Assembly (NCBI GenBank): GCA_031213475.1 | Contig: JARUPZ010000025.1 | Span: 7,512,656 to 7,576,655, forward strand | DNA from: Nereocystis luetkeana | Taxonomy: Eukaryota > Sar > Phaeophyceae > Laminariales > Laminariaceae | DNA: 64,000 nt | Reading direction: 5' to 3' | Made by a program: the position numbers and the translations under genes | Part shown: positions 43,944-54,135 of the stretch, one piece after another | How the letters are laid out: every line of letters starts with the position of its first letter | Position numbering within the stretch: position 1 is the first letter of the stretch | The notes under the pieces: generated by a model | The model's database searches: none | What the model was told of the DNA's origin: nothing | The model's input: the letters and a program-made list of their open reading frames with translations, nothing else

Positions 43944-45068
43944 ATGGCAGAAACAGAGGCTGGGATTCGCCGGAGACGCGTTTCGCTCCGGGGTATTGGC
44001 CTCCAGTACCTCCGAAACGTAGTTTCGGGCTCGTCTGAACAGACCCACGCGTCAGGTATTGCATCTTGGTCCAGGTTTCGCAGGCTACTGGGGAGGGACC
44101 AATACCTGAGGGCAGACGCGACAAGCCGAGGAGAGCGAGTTGGAAATCGTTGACTTAGCCGCCTGGTATAGCGCGTCGCACCGGTTGGAGTACAGGTTGG
44201 AACCTCCCTCGCAGTCAATCACAGTCAAAACTGCATAAAAAAGAAAAACTTGGAGACACGCCGACGCGGGTACCGCCCGTCGGTTGCGGCATCCAGTGTC
44301 ATGGGGCGTGCTGCTGAAGGGAGAGCAGCGCATAACCTCGGGGGCGGGGACGGGGGTCGGGTGTTGTGGCTTTGTTTGGCTACGAGTTTTTTTTGTAGCC
44401 CGTTCTGACGAGGTGCGGGTCAAGGACGGGGGCGCGGGGTGCATCCGACCCACTGTCTAACACGGGCCGACGTTGCGTTTTAGAGCGGTGATAGCAAGCT
44501 GTCGTATCTACACTGGCGACAGGCCGATAGGGTAGAAGTCCGATTCCGAGGACAAAAGGAGGCCAAGGAGGGGAGGGTAGCATGGTAATGAAAACACGGG
44601 GCACGGTGCAGGGGTACGCGGTCCGGGCTGCAGTCGGACGAGGCTGCCATCCCCTCTTATGGTGAAACTGATGATGTCGTCTCATGCCATGCTGCCCCAG
44701 CACGCACCTCTTTCCACGTAGAGTAGCAAGGGTACATTCGTAATATGGCGACACGACGAAGCAGCACGGGCGCTTAAATAGATCGTCACGGAGTCGGGGG
44801 CGAACCCCGACGAGTTCACTTTACATTTTGTCCGTATCGGGGGGGGGGGGGGGGGGGTCGATGTTCGCAGCGGAAGAAACCGTGTCGGCGCCAGACATTC
44901 AGAGGGAAGGGAGGTGGAAATACGGGGCGTATATTTCATACACGCGCAAAAATGGACATCCGTCAAGTGTCGCGAAAATTGGCGGACACAAGAGGGGTCT
45001 CAAAGACAACCTGGCCAGGATAGGGTTTGGGGAAAGCGGTAAAGTATTGGAAGGACCTCGGATTTGAG
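43944..45068 (+). pseudogene. Tyrosine recombinase-like remains (fossil)
   Basis: An N-terminal core-binding-like piece (SSEQTHASGIASWSRFRRLL) lies at about 44,030-44,090, and a C-terminal piece with EGRWKYGAYISYTRKNG at about 44,890-44,950, resembling the G-R-W ... A-Y ... Y end of tyrosine recombinases. A run of about 20 G sits at 44,839-44,858. Broken. Confidence 0.55.
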
Positions 45069-45072
45069 GGAG

Positions 45073-45345
45073 ATTGAATGGTCGAAGACAATTGGGGGTG
45101 CTCGGTCGTCCGAGACCGCACAGTAGGCACCAGCCGATGGGGGCCAAGGGAGGGAGTATAGGACTATTACATGGAGTAATGGTGCCTGTTAAACGGAGTA
45201 ATAGAGCTGTCTCACGGAGTGGCAGGATGTCGGTATAAGCATTGAAAACCATCAGTGACGTCGGTTGCATGCCGAACAATGGAAAACTCCCTCCCACGTC
45301 TCAGAGGATTAAAAAACAATAACCCAATTCGAAACCTATAACAAA
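45073..45345 (+). repeat. Direct repeat R1 after the retroelement
   Basis: About 230-270 bp, matching 45,866-46,110: GAATGGTCGAAGAC, GTCCGAGACCGCACAGTAGG, GGAGGGAGTA, several GGAGTAATAG motifs and CATGCCGAACAATGGAAAAC. May be the terminal repeat of the DIRS-like fossil. Confidence 0.75.
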
Positions 45346-45578
45346 AAGGGAAAGCTTGTGAGGAGCTTCTGGAACAGATCGAGAAGTAATCCGTGTTTCA
45401 TTGTGAACAGTAGAATTGCGATTTTCGAGGTTCAAGCACTCTAGGATGGATGAGCCCAAAATAACATATACCTGAGCAGGTCAGTGTCTAGCCGAAATTA
45501 AACAGCCGGAGCAGGTCAAGCGGGCGTCGAAATTTTACTATTTATTTGACATGCGTTCAATATTTATATACCCGGTTA

Positions 45579-45743
45579 ACAAAGAAGAAAGCTCGCACAC
45601 GAGATCATTCTCACACAGTTCGCCAAGCACAGCAATCTCCAACGGGAAGCAGCGCGCGACGTCAGCTGACCAGTGAACTACGTGATCAAGAGCAAAACTT
45701 CCTGGAAAATAGAAGATCAATCTACTCGAATTTCCGTAGTTTC
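45579..45743 (+). repeat. Inverted repeat, left arm
   Basis: About 165 bp, inverse of 46,398-46,563: GCTCGCACACGAGAT, CGCGCGACGTCAGCTGACCA, AGAAGATCAATCTAC. Roughly 80% identical by eye. Bracketed region 45,744-46,397 includes direct repeat R2 and a P-family MITE. A (CCCA)n tract lies at about 45,746-45,779. Confidence 0.8.
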
Positions 45744-45865
45744 TCCCACCCACCCACCCACCCACCCACCCTCCCACCCCTATTTTTTTCGAAGGAGGTG
45801 GAGGAACCCAATTCCTACGAAGTAACCACATTCTGGGAATAATCTGTGTACTGTCAGGAGTTTGA

Positions 45866-46110
45866 ACGAATGGTCGAAGACCATACTACTGGGGTACTCG
45901 GTAGTCCGAGACCGCACAGTAGGCCTCGGTCGAGGGGACCCTAGGGAGGGAGTAACAGGACTCATACATTGAGAAATGGGCTGTGACACGGAGTAATAGG
46001 GCTATTGCGCGGAGTGTAAGGGTGTCGGTTGGCGACGGCGGTTGCATGCCGAACAATGGAAAACTCCCTTCCACGTCTCAGAGAACCAATATACCAACAA
46101 CCCAATAATT
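45866..46110 (+). repeat. Direct repeat R2
   Basis: Second copy of R1, in the same orientation, lying between the inverted arms. Minus-strand frames over both copies (EGSFPLFGMQP) are shared because the DNA is duplicated, not because a gene is evident. Confidence 0.75.
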
Positions 46111-46219
46111 CGAAAGATAAAAAAAATCACAAACCAAGTTTCAACATTTCGACGGCAAAAACTGAAGGAGACGTTTCCGATTGACTGCAAATCCAAGAGC
46201 ATATAATAATTGGTCTTAA

Positions 46220-46318
46220 CCCCTTTAGAACTCCAGCCCCGTTTTGGGGACAAGGCACTCAAATTCCAAGTAATTTGTCCCCAATTGTCCCCAAAACGAG
46301 ACTGCAGTTCTAAACGGT
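46220..46318. mobile_element. TTAA-flanked MITE family P, copy 2
   Basis: Left TTAA at 46,216-46,219, then CCCCTTTAGAACTCCAGCCC. The right end is GAGACTGCAGTTCTAAACGG. Interior CCGTTTTGGGGACAA and TTGTCCCCAAAACG. The right TTAA is lost. Confidence 0.8.
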
Positions 46319-46397
46319 GGTTGTCCCTCCTGTGAATGGCATCAGGGAGGGTGGTGGGCCTCCAGCAATACTTGAGGGAGACAGGAACTACAAACTA

Positions 46398-46563
46398 AAC
46401 TGCGGAAATTCCGGTAGATTGATCTTCAACTTTCCGGGAAGGTTTCGCTCCTTGTCACGTACTTCACTGGTCAGCTGACGTCGCGCGCTTTACGTTTGAA
46501 ATTGCTGGTCTTAGCGAAGCCTGTGAGAATTATCTCGTGTGCGAGCTCTCTTATTTGTTTGAC
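46398..46563 (-). repeat. Inverted repeat, right arm
   Basis: Reverse complement of 45,579-45,743, including TGGTCAGCTGACGTCGCGCG and ATCTCGTGTGCGAGC. Confidence 0.8.
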
Positions 46564-46596
46564 CTGGCATTTTAATCTTGGACTCTTATCATTTAC

Positions 46597-46693
46597 ACCC
46601 TAAATTTTGGACGTCCCGACAGCCCCGTTTTGGGGGCAACTCACTTGGAATTTGAATGGTTTGTCCCCAAATTGGGACTACGGTACGAAAGGG
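46597..46693. mobile_element. MITE family P, copy 3
   Basis: Diverged copy: ACCCTAAATTTTGGACGTCC at the left, CCCCGTTTTGGGGGCAA and TTTGTCCCCAAATTGGGAC inside, GGTACGAAAGGG at the right. No clear TTAA remains. Confidence 0.7.
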
Positions 46694-47362
46694 CTCACGC
46701 TTAGTTTCGTTTGGGCTAGTCCCGGACCTCCCCAGGGCTACACATGCGGTGTGTGTTGTTTCTACTCATCAATCATAGAATATTCCAACCTCTAAAATCG
46801 CAATTTGCCCGTTCACAACAAATCACGGATCGATTCTCGATCTGTTACAGAGTCTCCTGACAAGCCTTCTCCCCATTTTCTGCACACCAGATGGTGAGGC
46901 TCAGATGGGCAGGGCGGTGGTACCAAACGGGATCAGGTGAGATGATTGGGCAGCTGGAATCGGGATAGAAAGGCCCAAGATCTTCACCACCTATGAATAA
47001 TGTGGATCGAAATATCATTTTCCTCGAATTTCTGAAACTCGCACGTATGAACGAGTACTTTATGGCTGTCTCACCGTATCACCTCATTACAGATTATTTC
47101 TTCAGAAAAAAGAGAAAAAAGAGTGACCCAAAGTAAAAAAACAAAGAACTCGTGATCATGCCGGCGTTGGTACACGTCCTCAGATTCGTAACTTCACTGC
47201 CGGTATATAGTGATTTCTATAATAGTTGTACGAGCGTTGAAAGTGTTCGACCCCGGAATGTCAGATTGCACGCTTCAACGGCCCGCTCTTCGTAGCACAC
47301 TGCATTTAAATTTTCTCGTCTCTTCTCGTTTCTACACGCCGACGAGAGCTTGACCTACTATT
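46694..47362. other. No gene recognised
   Basis: Unique-looking sequence without coding, RNA or repeat signals that I can support. Confidence 0.4.
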
Positions 47363-47613
47363 ATAAGGGTCATTCTTATCGGAGAGTTTTCTTTCCAAAT
47401 TTTCGACATTTTTTCGCGTAATTTTTCAATCTTCCATATTTTCCGTTTTTTTTTTTCCAAATATTAGAATGCTAACGAACTTGATATTTTTGCTTCTGGA
47501 GAATTTCACGAATAGTGACAGAACGCCTCCGTATTTTGATACATATCTCCAACTATTTCCAAACTTTGGAAATTAATTATGAAAAAAACGCTCTCCGATT
47601 AGAATGAACCTAA
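47363..47613. mobile_element. TIR element family F, uninterrupted copy
   Basis: About 250 bp. Left end AAGGGTCATTCTTATCGGAG, right end CTCTCCGATTAGAATGAACC. AT-rich interior with CACGAATAGTGACAGAACGCC and TTTCCAAACTTTGGAAATTA. Shows the intact form of the copy split at 15,923-16,317. Confidence 0.85.
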
Positions 47614-48299
47614 AACCCAGCAGCGTCCACCAAATAACTTATGATAGTATTAATAGTGGCCAACACCTGTGGCCCGCCTCTCTCACGCCGTCCTCTTGTC
47701 GAACTGCAATAATACCGGGATCCCGTAAGGCGATGTAGTAGGTTCATTCCGCTATACACCTCGCTTACTACGAAACAGTTTCGGAAGGTGGGCGTGAGGG
47801 AGTATTCCCATCGCCATGCTGTGCTTGAGAAAAACACAAAAGTCTGTTACCGGTAATACTACTGCTGTTTTCGCGCATGATTTCACTTCGTGTGTTCGCC
47901 TTCGCGATTGGCCTATTTTCAGGCGGGAATAATCACGTTTGTTCTTAACCGAACTTTGTTCTATACCAGGTACCAGGTATTTTTCAAGGGGTTCGGGGTC
48001 TTCTGAGGTCTCCACAGCACCTTTGTTTGAGCAAGAACCTCCTTGACTTGAAAGTTGTTGCGAGAACAACCACACTTCGTCGAATACGTCGTCTATTATT
48101 GTTCAATAAGAAGGTTGGCGAGAGTTGACAGCAGTAGTCACACCCAGGCTGTCGAGCTGCACGCCCCGCTGCAACAGCAGTAGGAACTCTCTTCACTAAG
48201 TTAACTTCGTCGCGTTTGTTGTTTCGACAAGTCGACAAGGGAAAGGACAAGAAAAAGTCTACGAGGCTCGTTCATCATATCCTATTCTACGCGTCCACC
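47614..48299 (+). other. Upstream region of gene B
   Basis: Probable promoter and 5' UTR of gene B. Two overlapping TACCAGGTA units lie at 47,964-47,979. The last ~20 bases (CCTATTCTACGC) match those before the gene A start codon. No TATA box or other signal is clear. Confidence 0.4.
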
Positions 48300-48360
48300 A
48301 TGTGGGCCGGCCTTCCTCTCGCCGTCCTGGTCTCCAGCTGCATTACCCGTACTTCGTCCG
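48300..48360 (+). CDS. Gene B, exon 1: signal peptide
   Basis: ATG at 48,300, in CCACCATG context. Twenty codons (MWAGLPLAVLVSSCITRTSS) and one base of a Gly codon, then the donor GTGAGT at 48,361. Length, phase and donor are identical to gene A exon 1, and 15 of 20 residues match. Intron 1 is about 4.4 kb here against ~17 kb in gene A. Probable secreted protein of unknown function. Confidence 0.75.
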
Positions 48361-49356
48361 GTGAGTGTAGGTTGATTAGTTTTTTTTTTCGCTTGTCAAC
48401 AGGTTGGGACGCGACAATGAAATACGTACGTTCTTCTTTTTCGTTCTCGCACTTTTGTTTTCCGTGTTTTTCGCCCTTTTTTTCTCTCCATCCTGTTACG
48501 TCGCACCAGGTACCACGTACTGGTAACTTTTTTTAATACTATTAGTAGTAGAGGGTCAGATCGGGGTGACAAAGTGGGCTCTTACCCCCCTCCCTAAGTC
48601 GGTTCATACCTTCAACTCTTACCAAGGGGAGACCACATCCCTTTTCCCCCTCGCCCACTCGTGTAAAATTGCGCCTATACCCACGCCATCAAGGCGCTAT
48701 CGGCTGTTTTGTTATTTCACCTACTACTGCAATATCGCAAATAATGTAAAATTAAAGTCTGACCACGGTTGGATTTCGAACTCAGATATCCGTGCTTCGC
48801 TTCGGGGCTACGCGTGAAAGCACCGAAGCGATGGACTGCTACTGTACTGAGACAACTAGAGTTTTTGCCACTTGAAAAAATATCCCCGCGCTGATATTCG
48901 ACATTCATTCGTGTGTGTCCGCTTGCAGACAGGAACCCGGAACCTTCAATCTTCTTTTGCCAACCTAATATGCCTGCGAACAACTCCCCCAAAGCTAGCA
49001 AAACGGTTTCTGGCAGCCGTCATCGGAGTTTTTTTTTTCACCCGTCAAAAGTGTGAATGCTCAAAGGGCGACATGCATATCATCCATCGTTGATTCCTTT
49101 GCCTTGCCTCCGCTGGAAAGCAGTCCCCGTCTGGTACAGAAGAGGACGCGTGTATGCCTTCCGCGCGGGGAGATCACGCTCCGACCCATGCCCCCAACGT
49201 TTTGGCCAGAAGACAAGATTCGAAGAACATGCTGCACCCGCCCCCCCCCCTCCCCCCCCAACCCTCCCCTTCCTCCCTCTCAATGTGTGGAGTTGAAGCG
49301 GCGAATTCTACCAATATTAGCCTTCTGGTCCCTCCTGCGTGTATATCCGCTCGTAC

Positions 49357-49466
49357 CATTACGGGTACCATAGTAAATAGGACCCAATATTGTCAGTAAT
49401 AATAGAGGTAATGTATGTATTTTTGACTTTTCCGTAGGTCCTATTTACTATGTTCCCCCGTAATAG
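49357..49466. mobile_element. MITE family M, copy 7
   Basis: Left end CATTACGGGTACCATAG; right end CTATTTACTATGTTCCCCCG and TAATA. Interior ACCCAATATTGTCAGTAATA matches the family. Confidence 0.9.
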
Positions 49467-50106
49467 CCAAGCTAGAGTCCTCCTTTTAGGGCCTCAGTGC
49501 AGTTTAGGGTCCAAACTACATACCATACCTGGTATATTTTTGGAGAGTTTTATCTCTATAGGATTGTTTGGATCGCAGTCGTCCCGCCAGGGACAAAGTA
49601 CTCCCTATCGGGTACTGCCTACGGGGTCAGGCAACCATCATGTATGTGGGAACTGATGTGGTTCACCTTACTGCTGGATTGAAAGTACGAGTGTGTATGG
49701 ATGTATTGTACGCAGACGAGATGCGAGACACAACATGAACTCCGTCCCAAATACAAACCAAGTGTCCCATGAAGAGTCCATTCCAAACGAGTGTTAATTG
49801 TTTTAATTTTTGGTGTAAAGAGAGGTACAGCAGCAGCAGTGCAAGCTTTTGTGGTAAAAAAATAATGTTTGTATTCTGGTGCGGCCAAATGGCTACTGCT
49901 GTAAAAGGCGGCGGGTTGTCTTTATTTCTTTCATTTTATTTCCATTATTTTGATATTGTACTGATTACTTCGCCGTCACAGCAAGCAGTGAGTGGCCGGA
50001 CCTTGCTTACATCGTCTCTCTTTTTTCCTCCTACCTGGTACTATTTTCTCTCCTCCTATCGCTATGAATATTGTGCCAAGTAGCCCGCGCGCTTCCGTCC
50101 CCCCAA

Positions 50107-50375
50107 CCGGTCGCCCCGGTGGTTCAAGTGGTTAACCTCGAATTCTACTTGTTTGAGTCCTGGGTTCGAGCCCCAGGAGGGTCGGACTTTGACTTTATTT
50201 GCAAAAATAAAAAAAGGGATTCAGTTGTTGAGAGCGCCTTGCAGCGTGGGTAGGCACAATTCGATGCGAGTCGACGAGGGAAGAAAAGGCTGAAATCTTC
50301 TCGCGATAAAAAATGAAGGCACGTACCGTAGCGGGAAGGGGGGAGAAGAGCCTGCTATGTGACCCCGGATGTTTT
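50107..50375 (+). mobile_element. tRNA-derived SINE, copy 2
   Basis: A box TGGTTCAAGTGG at 50,120-50,131 and B box GGTTCGAGCC at 50,163-50,172, then the same body as the 11,705 copy up to TGTGACCCCGGAT. It breaks off at a T-rich run (50,372-50,394). The head could be mistaken for a tRNA gene, but its stems do not close into a cloverleaf. Confidence 0.85.
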
Positions 50376-50393
50376 TTTTTTTTTTTTTTTTTT

Positions 50394-50500
50394 TCATCCC
50401 ATTCCTTATCTTCGCACATCTTCTTCTCTCTCTCCTTCCAACTCGTAACTCAGATCCGGGGTCACATAGCAGGCTCTTCTCCCCCCTTCCCGCTACGGTT
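50394..50500 (-). mobile_element. Inverted SINE body fragment
   Basis: Reverse complement of the SINE body (CTTCGCACATCTTCTTCTCT, CAGATCCGGGGTCACATAGC, CCCTTCCCGCTACGG). With 50,310-50,370 it forms a short palindrome around the poly-T run. Confidence 0.8.
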
Positions 50501-50602
50501 AGGCAGCCGTGAATGTATCGAAGTTTCACTTTATGTGAACAAGAATTTCTCCGAAGTTTCGAGTTGAACGCTTTAAACAGCGAGCCAATGGACACTCCGC
50601 AC

Positions 50603-50800
50603 AATTCGATGCGAGTCGACGAGGGAAGAGAATGCTGAAATCTTCTCGCGATAAAAAGGAAGGCACGTACCGTAGCGGGAAGGGAGTAGAAGAGCCTGCT
50701 ATGGGACCCCGGATCTGAGTTACGAGTTGGAAGGAGACAGAGAATAAGATGTGCGAAGATAATAAATGGGATGAGCAACAAAAATAAAAAATAAAAATAA
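50603..50800 (+). mobile_element. SINE body fragment, third piece
   Basis: Forward body sequence from ACAATTCGATGCGAGTCGAC to an A-rich end (AAAAATAAAAATAAAA). Lacks the tRNA-like head. Three SINE pieces within 700 bp imply repeated insertion or rearrangement here. Confidence 0.75.
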
Positions 50801-51239
50801 AATAGTACCTGTACAGCAGTACAAACATCAATGTTAAGAATTGCATTGTCCAAAGTGATATCGTGTGTCTTCGTTGCGTCCGGAAAATCGCCAATGGCCA
50901 CTTACTTGCTATAATACGAGACGAACAAACTTTTACCGGTAACCGGCATCTCTAGAATCGGCACGGCCAGCAGTGCGTGTGCGTTGGGTATCCATCCATT
51001 GGTACTCGCATATATAAATGACTTCCTATTTCATACCGGTATTTTTTAAAGTTTTATCGTGTGCTCCACACACACTGCTGTAATGTGTGTACAAGTCGCG
51101 AAAAAACGAGCGAGTCACAAGAGAAAACAAAGAAGTCGACGAAAGCAAACACTTGGTGGAAAACAAATACTAGTAGTTTCTCCTTCGGCGACTACAGGCT
51201 GATTAAGTCTGTAGAGTTGCACCCCGTCTGACTGAGAAC

Positions 51240-51800
51240 CGAGTACCTGGTGGCGGGTACCCGTAACCGTCGGAATCGGAGCCGTCCCGGCCCAACTGAC
51301 GGAACCGCGGGTATTTGTATCCCGGGTACCCGTTAATTGTTCTATACGGAGGCCCCAAGACGGGGGTATACGTTGATTTACACCCCAGCGGCTGTGCCTC
51401 TAGACTCTCGCCTCTCACCCCTGCAGACAATAGACCGAGAATGGAGAATACCCCTATTATTACCTGTGCCTTGCCTAGCACGCCGCCGCTCCAAAGCTGC
51501 AAGGGGAGCAAATAGGGTATGGTAACCTGGGTACCCGTGTCCGACTTACCAAGCCGCCGCTCAAACGCAAAAAAAGGAGCAAATAGCGTATATGGTAACC
51601 CGGGTACTCGGGTACCCCGGGTACCCAGATACCCGTGTCCGCCTCATCCGTCGGCGTTCAAACGATGAAAGGGAGGAAAATAGGGTATATGGTAATGCGG
51701 GTACCCGGGTACCCGCGTCTGCCGGGACCCAGGTACTCGGTTCCGGTTCCGCCTTAACCGCCCCCCACCCGGTCGGGTACCCGGTTCCAAGTTTTGAGGC
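51240..51800. repeat. GGGTACCC-rich diverged tandem repeat
   Basis: Units of about 100 bp carry TATGGTAACCCGGGTACYCG, GATACCCGTGTCCG, CCGCCGCTCAAACG and AGGAGCAAATAGSGTATATG. Clearest between 51,480 and 51,720, with an inverse-like first part near 51,245-51,330. Dense KpnI/SmaI-type palindromes. No gene. Confidence 0.65.
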
Positions 51801-52612
51801 CGGGATGCACCTCTAGAAGGCTGCGAGCTGCCAAAGTCAGTGTTGGATACCGGCTTCAAAAATCGTCCGGTCGGTATTTTTCAAAATACCGTTGATTCTA
51901 AAGTCGTAGACAAATGCCGTACTCTATTTCTAAGGCTCCCAGTGAACAGCAAATTCCTTTGAGATTCTGCCGATCCATGAAATGAAGAAACTACTGTACC
52001 AGAAAGTAGACAAACAATACAACATTACCTATTGAGATTCTCGTCGACGCCATTGTGGAAGTCGCTTCCTCAGATGATGCCGGCCTTGTTCTACATGTCC
52101 GCCTAAATTATTGCCGTGTTCGTTTCTTTCGAGCTCATCGCAGAATCCTACCAGGTATTTGGTATTGGTCATATTTTGTTTCCCATCGAATCGGTCAGTC
52201 ATTTAGTTGAGGAATCTATTTCAAGGATTCCAACATAAAATGCCCGTTTAGAAAACCAAGGGATACGTCCTACAGCCGTTAACACTTTGGGTCACCTTGA
52301 TTTTAAATGGGACTGGTTACACCTACAACCCAAAGCCTGGCCACTGCGCACGCACGGCGGGCGTAGTTACGGCGGTTATTCACCCATCCACAACTTCACT
52401 CCCGTTCTCGATACGTTAAGTACATACATATGATCGTCGACTGTGCACGTCTCCTCGATTAAGTCTGTGTTCTTCTCGATCACGGACTGCCCCGGAAGTA
52501 TCCTAACTGAAACACTTCCCTGGGTCTAATCGTTCGTAATGTAACCTTGTTTCGCTCCCCCCCCCCCATTATCCCCTGTTACGTTTCACATACGCACTCC
52601 GTTTGCCCCCCC

Positions 52613-52777
52613 TTCCCCCCCCTCTTTGCTATTCTTGCCGTCTTATCCACCGAACCACCGACACCCAGGTCAAGCGATCGACCCCTTCGACCCATCCCCC
52701 CCTCTATGCTATTGTTGCCGTCGTATCCACCGACCCACCGACACCCAGGTCAAGCGGTCGACCCGTTCGACCCATCC
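52613..52777 (+). repeat. 80-bp tandem duplication over the exon 2 acceptor of gene B
   Basis: Two units: CCCCCCTCTTTGCTATTCTTG ends aside, each runs through GCCGTC(T/G)TATCCACCGA, ACACCCAG and GTCAAGCG(A/G)TCGACCC to CGACCCATCC. The acceptor AG is thus present twice (before 52,669 and before 52,749), offset by 80 bp. Use of the first would shift the frame. Confidence 0.85.
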
Positions 52778-52855
52778 AACGTTCAAGCCTTTGTTGAGAA
52801 GCAGATCCTGGACTTCTCCTCCGATTGCGAAGCATTTGTCGACAGTTTTACCCCG
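52749..52855 (+). CDS. Gene B, exon 2
   Basis: 107 nt between ACACCCAG and GTAAGG, encoding 36 residues with the split Gly: GQAVDPFDPSNVQAFVEKQ to DCEAFVDSFTP. Same length and phases as gene A exon 2. The downstream of two acceptor copies is chosen because it keeps the family frame. Confidence 0.75.
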
Positions 52856-53763
52856 GTAAGGAAGGAACTGTCGACTTCGAGTGATTGACCCAAGGGTATG
52901 TGACTAAGTATTGATGCCTCTCGTATTTCTCGTTCTGCTAGGTTAGCGAAGTAAGGGAACAATTTGGCTAAACGTTGCCGAATATTATTGTCAATTCCGC
53001 CACGCATGGCCCCCTTCAGTGAGTACTTCCACCCACTATTGTGTATCACAGGTGGTCCTTCCTTTTACGAAGTACTTACATAATATGACTGCCTTATATT
53101 CCCGAGGGAGATAGCGTGGCATTTGGGGTAATCCCGGTCTGGTATGCATATACGCTACAAGTACACGTTCTGATAAAAACTCGTACGACGGCGTGCCACA
53201 CTCAACCAACACAGAAATATATGCCGAGGAAAAGGGTTCCACGTGTCTCATGCGTGGTCGATCGTGTAGGCGTAACTGCAAATCGACAAGAAAAATATTG
53301 TCGTACTCTCCTAGCTGCGTACCGGTACAAGGTAGCATTTACCTTTCGTTTGTGTGAAGACATCTACGTCTCCATAACAGCTGGTATAGTCGCCCACACG
53401 TAGCCGTCACCGGTATGCGTCAGCTCAGAAAACCGGCAGTATTGTGGCGCAACTGGCACTACTCCGGCCACTGCGACACTGGTGAATCCTATCTGTGCCA
53501 AGCGATTTGACAGGCACTGTAAAAATGCGGGAAGCCGTCACTACGCAACTTGCACTATAGAGGGGCTACTCATGTACATAAATGATACCGTATGTACATC
53601 GAAACAGGGTTAAAACAGGCGAGGCACATGTTTCATTGTTCCGCATCGATTTATCGGTAACCCTGATACCCTTCATCACATTCTCCTCCTCCGTTCCCCT
53701 AAACTCTCCACGCCACGCCACGCCACGCAACACCACGCGCGCAACTCGACAAAATCGAAACAG
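52856..53763 (+). other. Intron 2 of gene B
   Basis: 908 bp, donor GTAAGG, acceptor AAACAG. Homologous in part to intron 2 of gene A (ACGAAGTACTTACA, CGTACGACGGCGTGCCACAC, CAACACAGA). Confidence 0.7.
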
Positions 53764-54135
53764 GAATTTGACTTCGACGACACCGTGCACATTTCTGACT
53801 CCAAGGAGGAGCTGCTCGCAATGTGCCGCGAGAACGAGGGAAGCGTGAACGAGTTCCGCACCACCCCCTCTATAAAAGCCGGGTCCGTCCCCTCGCCCAG
53901 CTACAACAACATCGCGGTCACCGGTATGCAGTCGATATGCCTTGACCTCGGCGACGGGAAAGGCCTCCGGCCGGTCTGCTTCGACTTCGTCCTTACCGAG
54001 ATACTCAAGGCCCGGGAGGGGGCGCCCTTCGGCCTCCAGTCCGAGAACTGGACGGGGTACTACAACATACTGCCCGAGACGTGCCCGGGTATCGAGCCCC
54101 TGGTCTGCCCTGTCTGCACTGACGAGGCGCAGTAG
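53764..54135 (+). CDS. Gene B, exon 3 (terminal)
   Basis: 123 codons and TAG at 54,133-54,135. Starts EFDFDDTVHISDSKEELLA and contains PFGLQSENWTGYYN and TCPGIEPLVCPVCTDEAQ. About half of the residues match gene A exon 3. The Cys positions of the core are kept, and an extra CPVC pair appears at the C-terminus. Whole protein: 179 residues. Conserved frame despite this divergence argues for a functional gene. Family unknown. Confidence 0.8.
   Translation, partial: EFDFDDTVHISDSKEELLAMCRENEGSVNEFRTTPSIKAGSVPSPSYNNIAVTGMQSICLDLGDGKGLRPVCFDFVLTEILKAREGAPFGLQSENWTGYYNILPETCPGIEPLVCPVCTDEAQ

Larger units (their letters stand above)
40750..45070 (+). mobile_element. Broken DIRS-like (tyrosine-recombinase) retroelement
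   Basis: A fossil with parts in order: a gag-like protein with a CCCH finger (40.78-42.04 kb), reverse transcriptase remains (about 42.1-43.3 kb), an RNase H-like domain (43.4-43.93 kb) and a tyrosine-recombinase-like region in two pieces (43.95-44.15 and 44.86-45.07 kb). No integrase or aspartic protease is seen. It is clearly broken, with several interruptions. RT-RH followed by a tyrosine recombinase is the DIRS order. Related flanking repeats lie at 45.07-46.56 kb. It looks old but not ancient. Confidence 0.75.
48361..52748 (+). other. Intron 1 of gene B
   Basis: Contains one M-family MITE, a SINE cluster, a GGGTACCC repeat field and poly-C tracts (about 49,239-49,258 and 52,556-52,567). 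TACCWGGTA at 49,526, 50,032 and 52,149. The final part is homologous to intron 1 of gene A. No other exon seen. Confidence 0.6.

Noticed and set aside
50107-50185. tRNA gene at the SINE heads (also 11,705)
   Set aside because: A and B boxes are present but the acceptor and anticodon stems do not pair properly, and a repeated non-tRNA body follows in both places.
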